Source: Arabidopsis thaliana (Eukaryota > Streptophyta > Magnoliopsida > Brassicales > Brassicaceae). From it: a stretch of 64,000 nt of DNA. The notes under the pieces were generated by a model, which had not been told where the DNA came from, searched no databases, and was given only the letters and a program-made list of their open reading frames with translations. The DNA is taken from assembly GCF_000001735.4 (NCBI RefSeq), contig NC_003075.7:7875001-7939000 (forward strand), in the 5' to 3' direction. The stretch's first letter is position 1. Each line of letters starts with the position of its first letter. Positions 35,812-47,699 of the stretch are shown here, piece after piece. Position numbers and translations under genes: made by a program.

Positions 35812-36178
35812 TAATGTACATCGAATGAAACACATTACATTCCATATTTCCATTTAAATGGATGAATCATTGAACACCAAAATCGGTGGAAAAAAAAAAG
35901 ACCTCGCAACTCACATCAAGTCATCTTATTTCAACAATTTCATCATATTTTGTTTCTTGCAAATGAAAGCCCAAAGTGTGCTAATGTGCAAGGAAACAAA
36001 GAACAAAAAAAAAATAAAAAAAATTGCGATCTAAATTTTTGTTTTTCCTATTCCTTTTGTGTATAGGATTACAGAGATAGAGAACCTAATGAAAACTAGC
36101 AAAATCTTCCCGATTGATTAACGAATTTAACAAAAATGTTATAGCCGTACAATATACCTATAACGAGAATCTAAATAC

Positions 36179-37778
36179 CTATATAAACCACAACAGTAAG
36201 GCCACAAATAAAGCTATAGAGACAGTACTCTTGTTTATTATATAAGATCCAGATTCATCGGTGTTAGTTGTAGTAGTGGTTCCTTGTGGATTAAGCCCAC
36301 CGCCACCTATTCCAAACGGTGATGTCGTGGTGCCAGACGGTGGCCTCAATGTCGTCATTGGGCTGTTTCCGACGGTTGTTGACGGCGTTCCTCCCACTGT
36401 GGTAGTTGAAGCTGACCCTCCAGCGTTACTGCCATGACCAAACCAAAACTTTAACTAATATAGTTTATAAATAGAATGTTCTTGTTCAGTAATTAAATAT
36501 ATAAATGCACTATTCACGTCCAAATTTTAATATGATGATAAATGTATTGATTATATTTAGTGTTTCTAGCTTACCTCTTAAAACGAAGGTAATAATCTTT
36601 TCTTACAATAGACAATGACAATATTTGAAATAAAATTTATAATGTAGATATTGTTTAAAAAAGGATTAAAGTCAGAATTGGAAATGGAGAAAAGAAACAA
36701 TTTATCTTCCTAAGTAAATGCAACTCATCAACTTGTATACGCTTGTTCGTCACGAAACCTCTAAAGTAGAACACTACTGCAACATGCTTTGTTCCTTTTC
36801 TTTTTGCCTTTTAATTTATTTTCTTTTAGTTATTACAAACTTGTACCATTCTGACCAGAAAAAGGCTAGACCAACGGACAGAAACAGAATAATAGAACTA
36901 AAGAGGACATGGATCTCTACCGTTGAATGATTACTCGTAAAGATCATCCAACGGTTCAGAAACATTGAATGGGATATGCATATAATAAGTCATGCAAATT
37001 AGTACGACGCATGAAATATAATAGAATCACAACATCCTCAGTCAAATGAATGAAAAAATCGTGAGGTGGAGTTCCTTATCAGTTAAACATATTGAAATCA
37101 GAAACGAAGAGAAAGTTCGTAAATATATTAATAGAAAAATGAAACTTAAATCCAGTTTTTACTGTTTACGAGTAATATATGCAAAATATACAGATAGCAT
37201 AAAAAATTACGTACCGCACAGAATTTGGATACACGCATGATCCATAACCTACACAATAATAAACAAAAATAGAGCGAGTTAAAACACAAACAATCTTATA
37301 CACAAAGCTTATTGTTAGTAAAAAGTAAAAATAAACCGAGAAAATGTATGCAACATGAATAATGCAAAATTCTCAAAACGAAAAAAAAAAAAACTGCCTA
37401 ACTAGAAACATCGTCAACTATTATGACAGTTTTACCGAGTTAACCAATCCGGTTAAGCCATGTTTCTGTAAAATACATACTAGGATCGGTTTTGGCGATA
37501 GTGGATGTGCCAGCGAAGTTACATGAGCCAGGAGCCATGGCTGCACGTTGGAAGTAGCTATTGAAAGCGTAAGATGCGTGTGCCTGAACGGTGTTAGGGA
37601 GAAAACAGAGACCATTGGGTTGGATTGGAGCACAGTCAGCTCCAGCGGCACATGCGTAGTCTAGAGCCGCCTGAAGCGCTTGGCTCGTAACATCGAACCG
37701 AGCAACGCACCACATCGCAGCGGAGGAACGGAAGAGAAGAAGGAGGAGGAAGGAGAGAGTTTGGAGACAGAGAGCCAT
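36179..37778 (-). CDS. GPI-anchored X8 (CBM43) domain protein (AT4G13600-like)
   Basis: Three exons: 37481-37778, 37215-37248, 36179-36428 (582 coding bases, 193 residues), phases join. Signal peptide MALCLQTLSFLLLLLFRSSA. X8 domain follows at once: WCVARFDVTSQALQAALDYA, CAAGADCAPIQPNGLCFLPN, SYAFNSYFQ, CNFAGTSTIAKTDPS, GSCVYPNS, with the six conserved Cys and the leading Trp. Then a Thr/Pro/Gly/Ser-rich linker and a C-terminal hydrophobic tail (STVSIALFVALLLWFI) typical of a GPI anchor signal. X8 domains bind beta-1,3-glucan (callose); several relatives sit at plasmodesmata, so a cell-wall callose-binding role is inferred. The 34-base middle exon splits the X8 domain, as in related genes. 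Start at 37778 chosen because it begins the signal peptide; an upstream in-frame ATG at 37892 would put a basic extension before it. Confidence 0.88.
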
Positions 37779-38059
37779 TGGGAAGTGGTAAGAGAGAAAG
37801 GAAAGGAAGGAGTGAGAGTGAAGAGTTTGAGTGTGGAGCCTTACCTCTCTCACTCTCTTTTGCTTTTGCTTTGTTTTCTCTTTTCTTTTCATTTACATTA
37901 ATTCTTTTTGCGTTTCTTTGTTCTTTTTTTTGCTTATGTTGAATATGAGCTTTCCGTGTTGATTTTAAAATAAAGCTTAAATAAAAGATATAAGGACTAG
38001 TTATTATCCGAAAATATTTATGAAACAAATCAAAGTAACTAGAGTGAAAAGCATGCAAT

Positions 38060-40015
38060 TATGTGGAATTACATTTTCATAACTAGAAGGATTTTTTAGC
38101 CTCTATATCGCGGGTCTATGATAAATAGTGCAATTTTACAGCTAGATGAATTGTTTCCTCTATACTGCATCGATATACAACATTATCATAAGTGTTCCGC
38201 GAAAACATTGTTGTCAAAAAGCACAAAAAATAAATAAATTGAGTACATAACTGGGAAAGGGTCACACAACACAAGCACTCATCAGTAACACATTTAAGAT
38301 CTGAGATATTACACTTACACAATAACATGTACGTCTGTTCCGATGCATCAAACTAAAATGTGCATCTCCGATACTTATTATGGGATCCTATCAAGCTTTT
38401 ACTACCACGGTCTCCACCATATTCTAGACCGGATTTATACCAATTATTAACTTCTAAGCCACCACACCACCACTTTAATCATATATATGCATATCTACAT
38501 CACAAGAACATTGTACACAAAAGTATTGAGTAACTTACATCCACTCTGGAAAAATATTGATTACCGCTCTAAGTGAAAAATTAGTGTTCAATTTATATTT
38601 AACCTATGATGTCCTATTATTAGTACTAAGCTGGTGATGTATTAATGGATATAAATGGATTATTTTCTTTATTTGAATGTCGTTGTTGATAGGACAAATA
38701 TCTGGCAATATTGTATCAAATTAGAACTGTAAAATAGTATGATCAAAGAAATACATAGATATATTAATTCATTGCTCTGCTACAAAGAAAATAGCAATCT
38801 AAATTTAGAGTAAACATTTAACGTTCTAAATTAGCAATGCATTGCAAGATAAATAGATATACGAGTAATAATATTGGAGCAGCTCAAACGCTCGTCTCTC
38901 GTAGGGTATCTCAAGAATGATTGAAAACAGCATGAGAGAAAACCAGATAAGTTTCACATTCAAGAGACTTTGCTAGCCCATTTGAGAGACTCATGCACCA
39001 TTTGTTTCTTTTTAGTGGTAGCTTTTGTTTTAGTACTAAAATATTAGAATTATATCATTAAGAAACTCGAGTATCTCATCATTGAGGTTGTTCTTAGCTA
39101 AGGAGAATGCATTCCTACAAGTGACAACCACTTATGGCCTAAGGCCTATTCTGCGATTAATTTTATAAACAATTCTTCACAATATCTAAGATAATAGGGA
39201 GCAAATAGTGATGAAGATAGAGAACTAGTTTTTGAAGCAATGTGTGCTATATAATACAATACATTAACTATTGAAAATATGAGATATGGGATATTTCACA
39301 AAAGCTAAATTACAACTCATTACATTAATCAAAATCTGTAGGTACAACGTATCACATCATTTGTGCGAACTCTAGCATGTTAGTTTTAGAAAATAAATAA
39401 AGAGAATAAAATATTTTGTCATTTTTCTCTTTTAAAATGGGTCAAATTTATGTTTATGGAAGATATAATCTCATTGTTAAAAAGAGTAAGAAATCCTTTA
39501 ATATAAAATGGTCAAAAAAAATTTCAATCTTCAACTAAAATCTTTATCTTTTAATTAAATAATGGATATATATATATATATATATATATATGATTTACCA
39601 TATTCCCCAAAAGCTAAATTTCAATTAAGAAGAAAGAAAAGACTAAATTATAGCTCATCACATTAAATGAATTTGTAATGTATAATGTATCACAAGATTT
39701 TGCCAGCCCTAAAATGTTATAAAATTTCAGGGGTTTCTTTGTTCTATTCGAAAAAACATAGTCATTAGCTCCTCTGTCTTGTTATACTACTCTCACCAAA
39801 CGTAAGTTTTGCTTGTTTCATTTTTCTAAGTTTTTGTTGATATCAAACTAGATTTGAAGGATTTTATAATATATGTGACGATCTATGGCATGTCGATATA
39901 ATCTATGTGACATAGAAAATACTCATTTGGAGGGTTTTCTTATGTTCATGCAAATTTTTTTATGTAAATTGCATGCTAATTATTTGGATAATTTCGTTTC
40001 AAAATTAGGTTTTTC
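38060..40015. other. Intergenic DNA, upstream of MEE57
   Basis: About 2 kb with no gene seen. A minus-strand CTAG end with a poor stem occurs at 38085-38115 and was not accepted as a Helitron. A (TA)n tract lies at ~39568-39591. A possible untranslated first exon of MEE57 may lie in the last 250 bases, since an AG|G-like acceptor precedes 40010. Confidence 0.45.
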
Positions 40016-40021
40016 TTGGAA

Positions 40022-43000
40022 ATGAAGACAAAAGCTGGGAAACAAAAGAAGAGAAGTGTTGACTCGGATGATGATGTCTCTAGGGAAAGGAGACCAAAGC
40101 GAGCAACATCAGGCACAAACTTCAAGGAGAAATCTCTCCGTTTCTCTGAAAAATATGAAACTGTTGAAGCCAAGAAAGAGCAGATCGTGGGTGAGGAGAT
40201 CGTGGCGATACAGTGAACTTCTTCTTTGGAGAGCAATGATGATCAACCTCGGCCAAACCGGAGGCTGACTGATTTTATTTTATATGATTCAAATGGAGTT
40301 CCACAGCCTGTGGAGATGCTGGAACTTGGTGACATATTTATTGAAGGTGTTGTCTTACCTTTAGGTGATGACGAAAAGGAAGAAAAAGGTGTGAGGTTTC
40401 AATCTTTTGGTCGGGTAGAGAACTGGACTATATCTGGTTATGAAGATGGTTCCCCGGTGATATGGATCTCAACTGTGATTGCGGATTATGATTGCCGTAA
40501 ACCTTCTAAGAAATACAAGAAATTATATGATTATTTCTTTGAAAAAGCTTGTGCTTGTGTGGAGGTATGTAAGAACTTGTCCACGAATCCTGATACAAGT
40601 CTTAAAGAGCTTCTTGCTGCGGTTGTTAGGTCGATGAATGGAAGAAAGATCTTTTCTAGCGGTGGAGTCATCCAAGAGTTTGTTATATCCCAAGGAGAAT
40701 TCATATATAACCAACTCGCTGGTTTGGATGAAACATCCAAGAATCATGAAACCAAATTTGTTGACAATCGTGTTCTTGTTTCTCTAAGAGATGAGAGTCG
40801 TAAAATTCACAAGGCTTTCTCCAATGTTGCTCTGAGGATTGATGAGAGCAAGGTCTTGACATCTGATCAACTAATGGATGGTGGTGAGGACGAGGACCTA
40901 AAATATGCTAAACTACTGCAAGAGGAAGAACATATGAAATCTATGGATCGGTCGAGAAATAAGAGAAGTTCAACAACTTCTGCTCCAAATAAGTTCTACA
41001 TTAAGATAAATGAAGATGAGATTGCCCATGATTATCCTCTCCCATCTTACTATAAAAACACCAAAGATGAAACAGATGAACTTGTACTCTTTAATGCGGG
41101 CTATGCGGTTGATGCGAGGAACCTACCTTGCAGAACACTTCACAACTGGGCACTTTACAATTCTGATTTAATGTTGATATCTCTTGAGTTTCTCCCGATG
41201 AAGCCATGTGCTGATATCGATGTCACCTATTTGGGTCAGGTGAGGTGGCTCAAGATGATGGAAGGGTTTTTTTTCTCGATGATTCGGAGAACTCTACGCA
41301 ATCACATGATCATGATGGAATAAACATATTCCTTACTCAGATAAAGGAATGGAAGATTGATTTTGGGGAAGACATGATATTTGTTCTATTACGAACAGAT
41401 ATGGCCTGGTAAGCTTACTACAATTTATTGCATGTTTCTGTCTTATTTGTTACGGCTGCTGCTTGCTGACCAAGCTATGTTTATGTTAGAGAAATAGAAA
41501 CTTCCGCTAACGGCCAGTGTTTAGTTTAAAATTAAAAGCTCTTAATGTTTGTGTATTAAAGCTAGAAATAGAAACGTAGTACTTTAAGATATTTTGTTTA
41601 ACTTGTTTAATAGAACCACAATGATTTATTTTATTGTTTTGCTAGAAACTCATTGTTGTAAGGTGCTTTGTGTGTAACAAGCCATGGCATCGCTCTCTTG
41701 GCCTTCCTAACCTTGCAGTTCTTCAATTATGAATTAGAATTAGAATTTGTTTTGCTAGAAACTCATTTATTATGAATTAGAATTTAAAACTAAGATTAAA
41801 AGTAGGGTAAATTAAATAATAAATTCATTTTTTAGATATTTAATTTAATTTGTGGAAGCTTACGTTTTTCTTGTCTTCATTATTTGTAATCCATGATCAT
41901 AATATTTATTTATTTAATATGTAATGAGGCTTCATTAGAAATTTGTTAAGTGAGTATTTGATCAGAGATAAATTTTCTATAAAAAGAGAATTTGTGATTT
42001 TGCATAAAATAATGCAAGATAAATTATGTATTAAAACTGATATTTTGGTTTTACTTTAGTGGTTCTTTATTTATTTTGATACGGTTATTGTAAATATTAT
42101 TTTTTGAATTGTTTTACATGAATTGTAGTTTTTTTCAATACCTCTCTGGCTTTCGTAATTCTAAACAAGATTCTATTGCTAATGTATCATATATATGCAG
42201 GTATCGGCTAGGGAAACCGTCAGAGCAATATGCTCCTTGGTTCGAACCTATATTGAAAACAGTAAGAATTGGGACAAGCATTTTGGCTTTGCTCAAGAAT
42301 GAAACAAGGATGGCTAAGCTTTCATATACAGATGTCATAAAAAGACTATGTGGGCTAGAGGAGAACGATCAAGCTTACATTTCTTCTACGTTCTTTGACG
42401 TTGAGAGATATGTGATCGTCCATGGACAAATAATATTGCAGTTTCTTACAGAATGTCCTGACGAATATATCAAAAGGTGTCCATTTGTTACTGGTCTTGC
42501 AAGTAAAATGCAGGATAGGCACCATACAAAATGGATCATCAAGAAGAAGAGAAAAATGTTGCAAAAGGGAGAGAATTTGAATCTAAGGAGAGGCAAGGCA
42601 CCTAAGGTATCCAAGATGAAAGCCATGCAAGCAACAACAACTCGGCTTATCAATAGAATTTGGGGTGAGTTTTACTCCATTTATTCTCCAGAAGATCCGT
42701 TGGAGGAGATTGGTGCAGAAGAAGAGTTTGAAGAGGTAGAAGATGTTGAAGAGGAGGATGAGAATGAAGAAGAGGACACTATACAAAAAGCTATTGAGGT
42801 TCAAAAGGCTGATACACTTAAGAAAATCCGAGGTAGTTGTAAGGAAATGGAAATAAGATGGGAAGGTGAAATTCTTGGAGAAACTTGTGCTGGTGAGCCT
42901 CTCTATGGACAAGCCCTTGTTGGAGGTAGAAAGATGGATGTTGGTGGGGCTGTCATTTTGGAAGTTGATGATCAAGGTGAAACTCCATTAATCTATTTTG

Positions 43001-46000
43001 TGGAGTATATGTTTGAGAGTTCAGATAACAGTAAAAAGCTACATGGGAAACTCTTACAAAGAGGATCTGAGACTGTTCTAGGAACGGCTGCTAACGAGAG
43101 GGAACTTTTCTTGACTAATGAATGTCTTACTGTTCAGCTCAAGGACATAAAAGGAACAGTAAGTTTTGAGATTCGATCAAGGCCGTGGGGTCATCAGTAT
43201 AAGAAAGAGCACATGGCTGCAGATAAACTTGACCGGGCAAGAGCTGAGGAAAGAAAAGCTAAAGATTTGCCAATAGAATACTACTGCAAAAGCTTGTACT
43301 CACCTGAGAAAGGTGGATTCTTTAGTCTTCCAAGAAGTGATATGGGTCTAGGTTCTGGATTCTGCAGTTCATGTAAGATAAGAGAGAATGAAGAGGAAAG
43401 GTCAAAAACTAAACTCAATGATTCAAAGACAAGATTTCTCTCCAATGGGATCAAGTATTCTGTTGGGGATTTTGTTTATCAAATCCCCAACTACTTAAGT
43501 AAAGATAGGGGTAAAAGAAGGCCAGTGTTTAAGTATGGTAGGAATGTTGGGTTAAGAGCCTTTGTGGTTTGCCAAATACTGGATATAGTTGACCTAAAAG
43601 AACCCAAAAAAGGTAATACGACTTCTTTTGAGGTCAAAGTGAGACGGTTTTATAGGCCCGATGATGTTTCTGCAGAAGAGGCTTATGCTTCAGACATACA
43701 AGAGGTAACAACTATTTCTTACGTGAAATAAAAAAATTATTTCGTATGTTACATATTTGATAATGTTCAAAGGTTGATCTTACAGTTTTTTTATCTTTCT
43801 ACTTTTGGAAATTTCTTTAGGTTTATTATAGCGAGGACACATATATTCTTCCTCCAGAAGCTATAAAGGGAAAATGCGAAGTTATGAAAAAAACTGATAT
43901 GCCCTTATGTCGTGAGTATCCAATTTTAGACCATGTCTACTTCTGTGACCGTTTTTATGACTCATCCAATGGTTGTCTCAAGAAGGTATATATTAATTAA
44001 TTTTCTAAATAGTTTTTGAAGATAATATATTTATTGTTGGTTCCGTAAAAAAGTTGAACCGTTGTTTCTCTTAACTATTATGTAACAGTTGCCTTACAAT
44101 ATGATGCTGAAGTTCTCTACTATTAAAGACGACACACTTCTAAGGGAAAAGAAGACTGAAACTGGTTCTGCAATGCTTCTGAAGCCCGATGAGGTACCTA
44201 AAGGGAAGCGTCTAGCTACACTAGATATTTTTGCCGGATGTGGTGGCTTGTCTTATGGACTAGAAAAGGCTGGTATGTATTTATCTCTAGTCATATATTT
44301 TATCTTTCAAAATGCTTGAACACCATATATTCATATGCATGGTGTATGTACACAAGGTGTATCCGATACAAAGTGGGCGATCGAGTATGAAGAGCCAGCT
44401 GCACAAGCTTTCAAACAAAACCATCCCAAAACAACGGTTTTTGTTGACAACTGCAATGTAATTCTTAGGTAAATAGCCAACAGAAAAATATACTTTACTC
44501 TTTTAATTAGGTCATTTCTTGTGCTAGGATCAGTTGGTTGAGATTATTAATTAATGACAGGGCTATAATGGAGAAATGTGGAGATGTTGATGATTGTATC
44601 TCTACTACGGAGGCAGCTGAACTTGCAACGAAACTTGATGAGAACCAGAAGAGTACCCTACCACTTCCCGGTCAAGTGGATTTCATCAGTGGAGGGCCTC
44701 CGTGCCAGGTATATCTTAAAGTTGTTGTTTTACTTCTTCGATAACTTAATTTTGTAGAATAAGTGTTCTTAATGATTTGGAAAATTTGGCAGGGGTTTTC
44801 TCGTTTAAATAGGTTCAGTGACGGCTCTTGGAGTAAAAACCAGTGTCAAATGATATTAGCATTCTTGTCTTTTGCTGACTATTTCCGGCCAAAGTATTTT
44901 CTTCTAGAGAACGTGAAAACCTTTGTGTCATTCAATGAAGGACATACATTTCATCTTACTGTAGCTTCTCTTCTTGAAATGGGTTACCAGGTAATATTTA
45001 TTTCCTAATTCTATTATTTTTGTGTCATGGTCGTTCTTATTCATGATTGCTCTTTAGTAGAAGTTGGCTACATATGATATAAAGCAATGGTTTTCATATA
45101 ACAAGTTTGTTGAAACATGTAGGTGAGATTTGGACTCTTGGAGGCAGGAGCATATGGAATATCTCAACCTCGTAAAAGAGCTTTCATTTGGGCTGCTGCA
45201 CCAAACGAAGTTCTTCCGGAATGGCCAGAGCCCATGCATGTTTTTAATAATCCGGGTTTTAAAATCCCACTATCTCAAGGTTTGCATTATGCGGCTGTTC
45301 AAAGTACTAAATTTGGTGCACCTTTCCGTTCAATCACTGTGAGAGACGCGATTGGTGATCTTCCACCAATAGAAAGCGGAGAATCCAAGATAAACAAAGA
45401 GGTGTGGTTTAATAATTGCACCACTAGAAGAAAGTATCTATACATTACATTAAATACAATAACATGAAGTCATGGTTCTCGTGTCTTGTAGTATGAAGCT
45501 GTTCCGGTCTCGTGGTTCCAAAAGGAGATGAGAGGAAGCATGACTGTTCTCACTGATCATATATGTAAAAAGATGAACGAACTAAACCTCATTCGCTGTA
45601 AGAAAATCCCTAAGACACCCGGTGCTGATTGGCGTGACCTACCAGACGAACATGTAAGTCTTACTCTTATACACTCCGGTAGGAAATTCTTATTAAATCT
45701 ACACATCATTTTAAACGCAATTTTCTTATAATTACAGGTGAATTTATCAAATGGGATTGTGAAAAACATTGTTCCCAATTTGTTAAACAAAGCTAAGGAC
45801 CACAACGGTTATAAGGGACTCTATGGTAGACTGGACTGGCATGGCAATTTACCCACTTGCATCACCAATCTTCAGCCCATGGGGTTGGTGGGAATGTGCT
45901 TCCATCCTGACCAGGACAGAATTATCAGTGTTCGTGAATGCGCCCGATCTCAGGTAATAAAATCTCTAATGTTCCTTCCCTATTACTCATCTAGCATCAA

Positions 46001-46231
46001 TATAAGTGTAAAGAGTTTCTGTTTTGGAAATTGAAGTAATGTTAGCTTATGAATACAGCTCTGAAGTGAAATGATGGTTTAATAAAATTTTTGCAGGGGT
46101 TTCCGGATAGCTATAAGTTTTCAGGAAATATAAAAGACAAACATAGGCAGGTTGGAAATGCAGTCCCTCCACCATTAGCGTTTGCTCTTGGTCGGAAGCT
46201 TAAAGAAGCCCTACACCTTAGGAACATCTAA
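40022..46231 (+). CDS. MEE57: DNA (cytosine-5) methyltransferase, MET1 family (MEE57/MET3), frame broken in exon 1
   Basis: Exons: 40022-41408, 42201-43704, 43821-43985, 44089-44272, 44357-44468, 44561-44708, 44793-44990, 45123-45401, 45492-45653, 45738-45953, 46097-46231; all phases after exon 1 join. Order: Lys/Arg-rich N-terminus, two replication-foci (RFD) domains in exon 1 and early exon 2, acidic tract (42715-42780), two BAH domains in exons 2-3, then the catalytic domain: motif [11 protein letters not shown], motif IV GGPPCQGFS with the catalytic Cys, motif VI ENV, motif VIII QPRKRAF, motif [14 protein letters not shown]. This family copies CG methylation after replication. Two lesions: TGA at 40214-40216 after 64 codons, where MET1 has Leu, and a one-base deletion near 41226-41232 that shifts the frame until exon 1 ends. 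The catalytic half is intact by eye. I recall that the third METI-family gene was reported as truncated by an early stop. A product would need an internal start. Confidence 0.85.
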
Positions 46232-46332
46232 ATCTATATTTAATCCAAATGAATGATAGATTATATATTGTCACTTCATTTGATTTTAGAAGTAAAACCC
46301 TCTTCTTGAAACTCAAAGTCGTTGGTTTAGGA

Positions 46333-46508
46333 TGACACTATAGAAGGATCTAGAATATTCTCTAGTATATTTGTTAATAATTACTATAGTTTGTACTTAA
46401 GGAAACTAGATTAATTAGGTTACCATTCTATTCTCTATATAAACATATGTAACTGTATCTCTTATGAGAGTAAATATAACTTCTTCTAATTCCTAAACTC
46501 TCATCACA
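46333..46508 (+). mobile_element. Copia-type LTR remnant
   Basis: A ~176-base block starting TGACACTATAG and ending TCATCACA, with an internal TATA (CTATATAAAC at 46435). A primer-binding-site match follows 6 bases later. Its start is about 100 bases after the MEE57 stop. The exact 5' end is uncertain and I see no partner LTR in the window. Confidence 0.5.
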
Positions 46509-46514
46509 TTATCA

Positions 46515-46526
46515 TTGTATCAGAGC
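46515..46526 (+). other. Retrotransposon primer-binding site (initiator tRNA-Met type)
   Basis: TTGTATCAGAGC matches the plant copia consensus TTGGTATCAGAGC with one base missing. It is complementary to the 3' end of initiator tRNA-Met and supports the LTR call just upstream. Confidence 0.6.
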
Positions 46527-46577
46527 TATAATGATCTAACGATCGACTTTGTTCCTGAATCTCTTTTTTTTTTTTTT

Positions 46578-46725
46578 TAGCCGAGGGCTTCCAACATTTA
46601 TTGTTGTCTTTAAGCCGAGTGCTTCCAACATTCAAGTTCATCATGAACCTCTTAATCTAAGCAGAAATGCTTCCATAATTCAAGTCTAATCATAGACCTC
46701 TAAATCAAGTCTAAGTGCTTCTTTA
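46578..46725. repeat. Degenerate ~48-base tandem repeat
   Basis: Three to four imperfect units each carry GCTTCCAACATT or GCTTCCATAATTCAAGT, then CAT(C/A)ATGAACCTCT or ATCATAGACCTCT, then AA(T/A)C(T/A)AAG. It lies in what would be the leader of the copia remnant. Confidence 0.6.
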
Positions 46726-47355
46726 TTTTTTATACAATCAAGAAAAGATAAAAAAAAATACATCTGGTTATTTTTCGTTTTCTTAAGCCATTGAGCTTCG
46801 TTAATAAAGAGTTAAAGACTAAGGGGAGCGAGGTTTGTTTATTCCATTTTGAATGGAAAACCCTTTTATATTCTTTGGGTTTTGATTATGTTTGTTAATC
46901 AAGCAAAGCAACGATGTCTACGGACTATGCTTGATCGCCTTGCGAATTGGGTAAAGACAGATAAAAGTTTTATCCAACGTGTAAGAGTTAGTATAAATGG
47001 AAAATGTTGAGATGTATTCGAGAATTTAAAGAAAGTTAGTTGTTGTATTCTTTCCTACCTATTTTATCCACTTAAGATGTTATAATTTTTAGTCACGTCG
47101 CCATTTCGCAATACATAGATGGATGCAGACTCAATATTATCATTGGTCTATAGAGCGAATGTTTTTGAAACCTATCATTGTTTTGGTTTTTTTTACTATA
47201 TAAATGTTTAAAACTTTTTGATATGAATTTTTTAAATTAAAAAAAAAAGATAAATTAATACATAAAAAATTTGTGTACCCTTTTCAATTTTTTTTACTTT
47301 ATTAAGATTTGTGAGTTTTGGATTATATTGTGTTTTGTTTGGTTGGTGTGTATAG

Positions 47356-47669
47356 GTGGATCATGTTTTGTGCAAGATTTATCTGACTCCATCGGCAGCA
47401 AAGAAGAAGAAAATGAGGAGCTGAAGAAGATGATCAAGTGGTCGTAAAAAGAGGAGCAGCTGGATTTGCATTAATCGCAGCCTCATGATATTGTGTATCA
47501 GCCGCATCTTTTTCCTTATAACTTGGATAACATTTCTAAGTTGATCAGTTTTGAACAACAACCAGTGATCCCAGAGGATTTTGAAGATTTTTTGGCTGAC
47601 TTCATGAAGCAGGATGGAGATGAAGAATCCATCGACACTGAAGGAATGATGGAACACTACACTAACTGA
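47356..47669 (+). pseudogene. 3' exon of a NAC-like transcription factor gene, degraded
   Basis: After a TATAG acceptor the plus strand reads VDHVLCKIYLTPSAAKKKK, which resembles the last NAC subdomain (dWVLCKIY). After a shift it reads KEEENEELKKMIK, then two stops, then a clean C-terminal frame DIVYQPHLFPYNLDNISKLI, PEDFEDFLADFMKQDGDEES to a TGA at 47667-47669. The upstream NAC subdomains are not visible. The NAC call rests on one short motif. Unknown other origin is possible. Confidence 0.45.
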
Positions 47670-47699
47670 TCTCAGCCAGCTTATAGTTTTTTTTTTCAT

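Noticed and set aside
37636-38058. Minus-strand 140-residue frame
   Set aside because: Shadow of the X8 gene's first exon and its leader; composition is low-complexity.
38085-38115. A minus-strand CTAG end resembling a Helitron terminus
   Set aside because: The stem is poor (CCCGCG against AGAGG) and I found no TC start with an A|T junction to pair with it.
40016-40216. Treating the 64-codon N-terminal frame of MEE57 as a separate small gene
   Set aside because: It aligns with the N-terminus of MET1-family proteins and continues in frame after the TGA with TSSLES..., so it is the same gene interrupted.
42583-42975. Minus-strand 130-residue frame
   Set aside because: Antisense shadow of the acidic tract in MEE57 exon 2.
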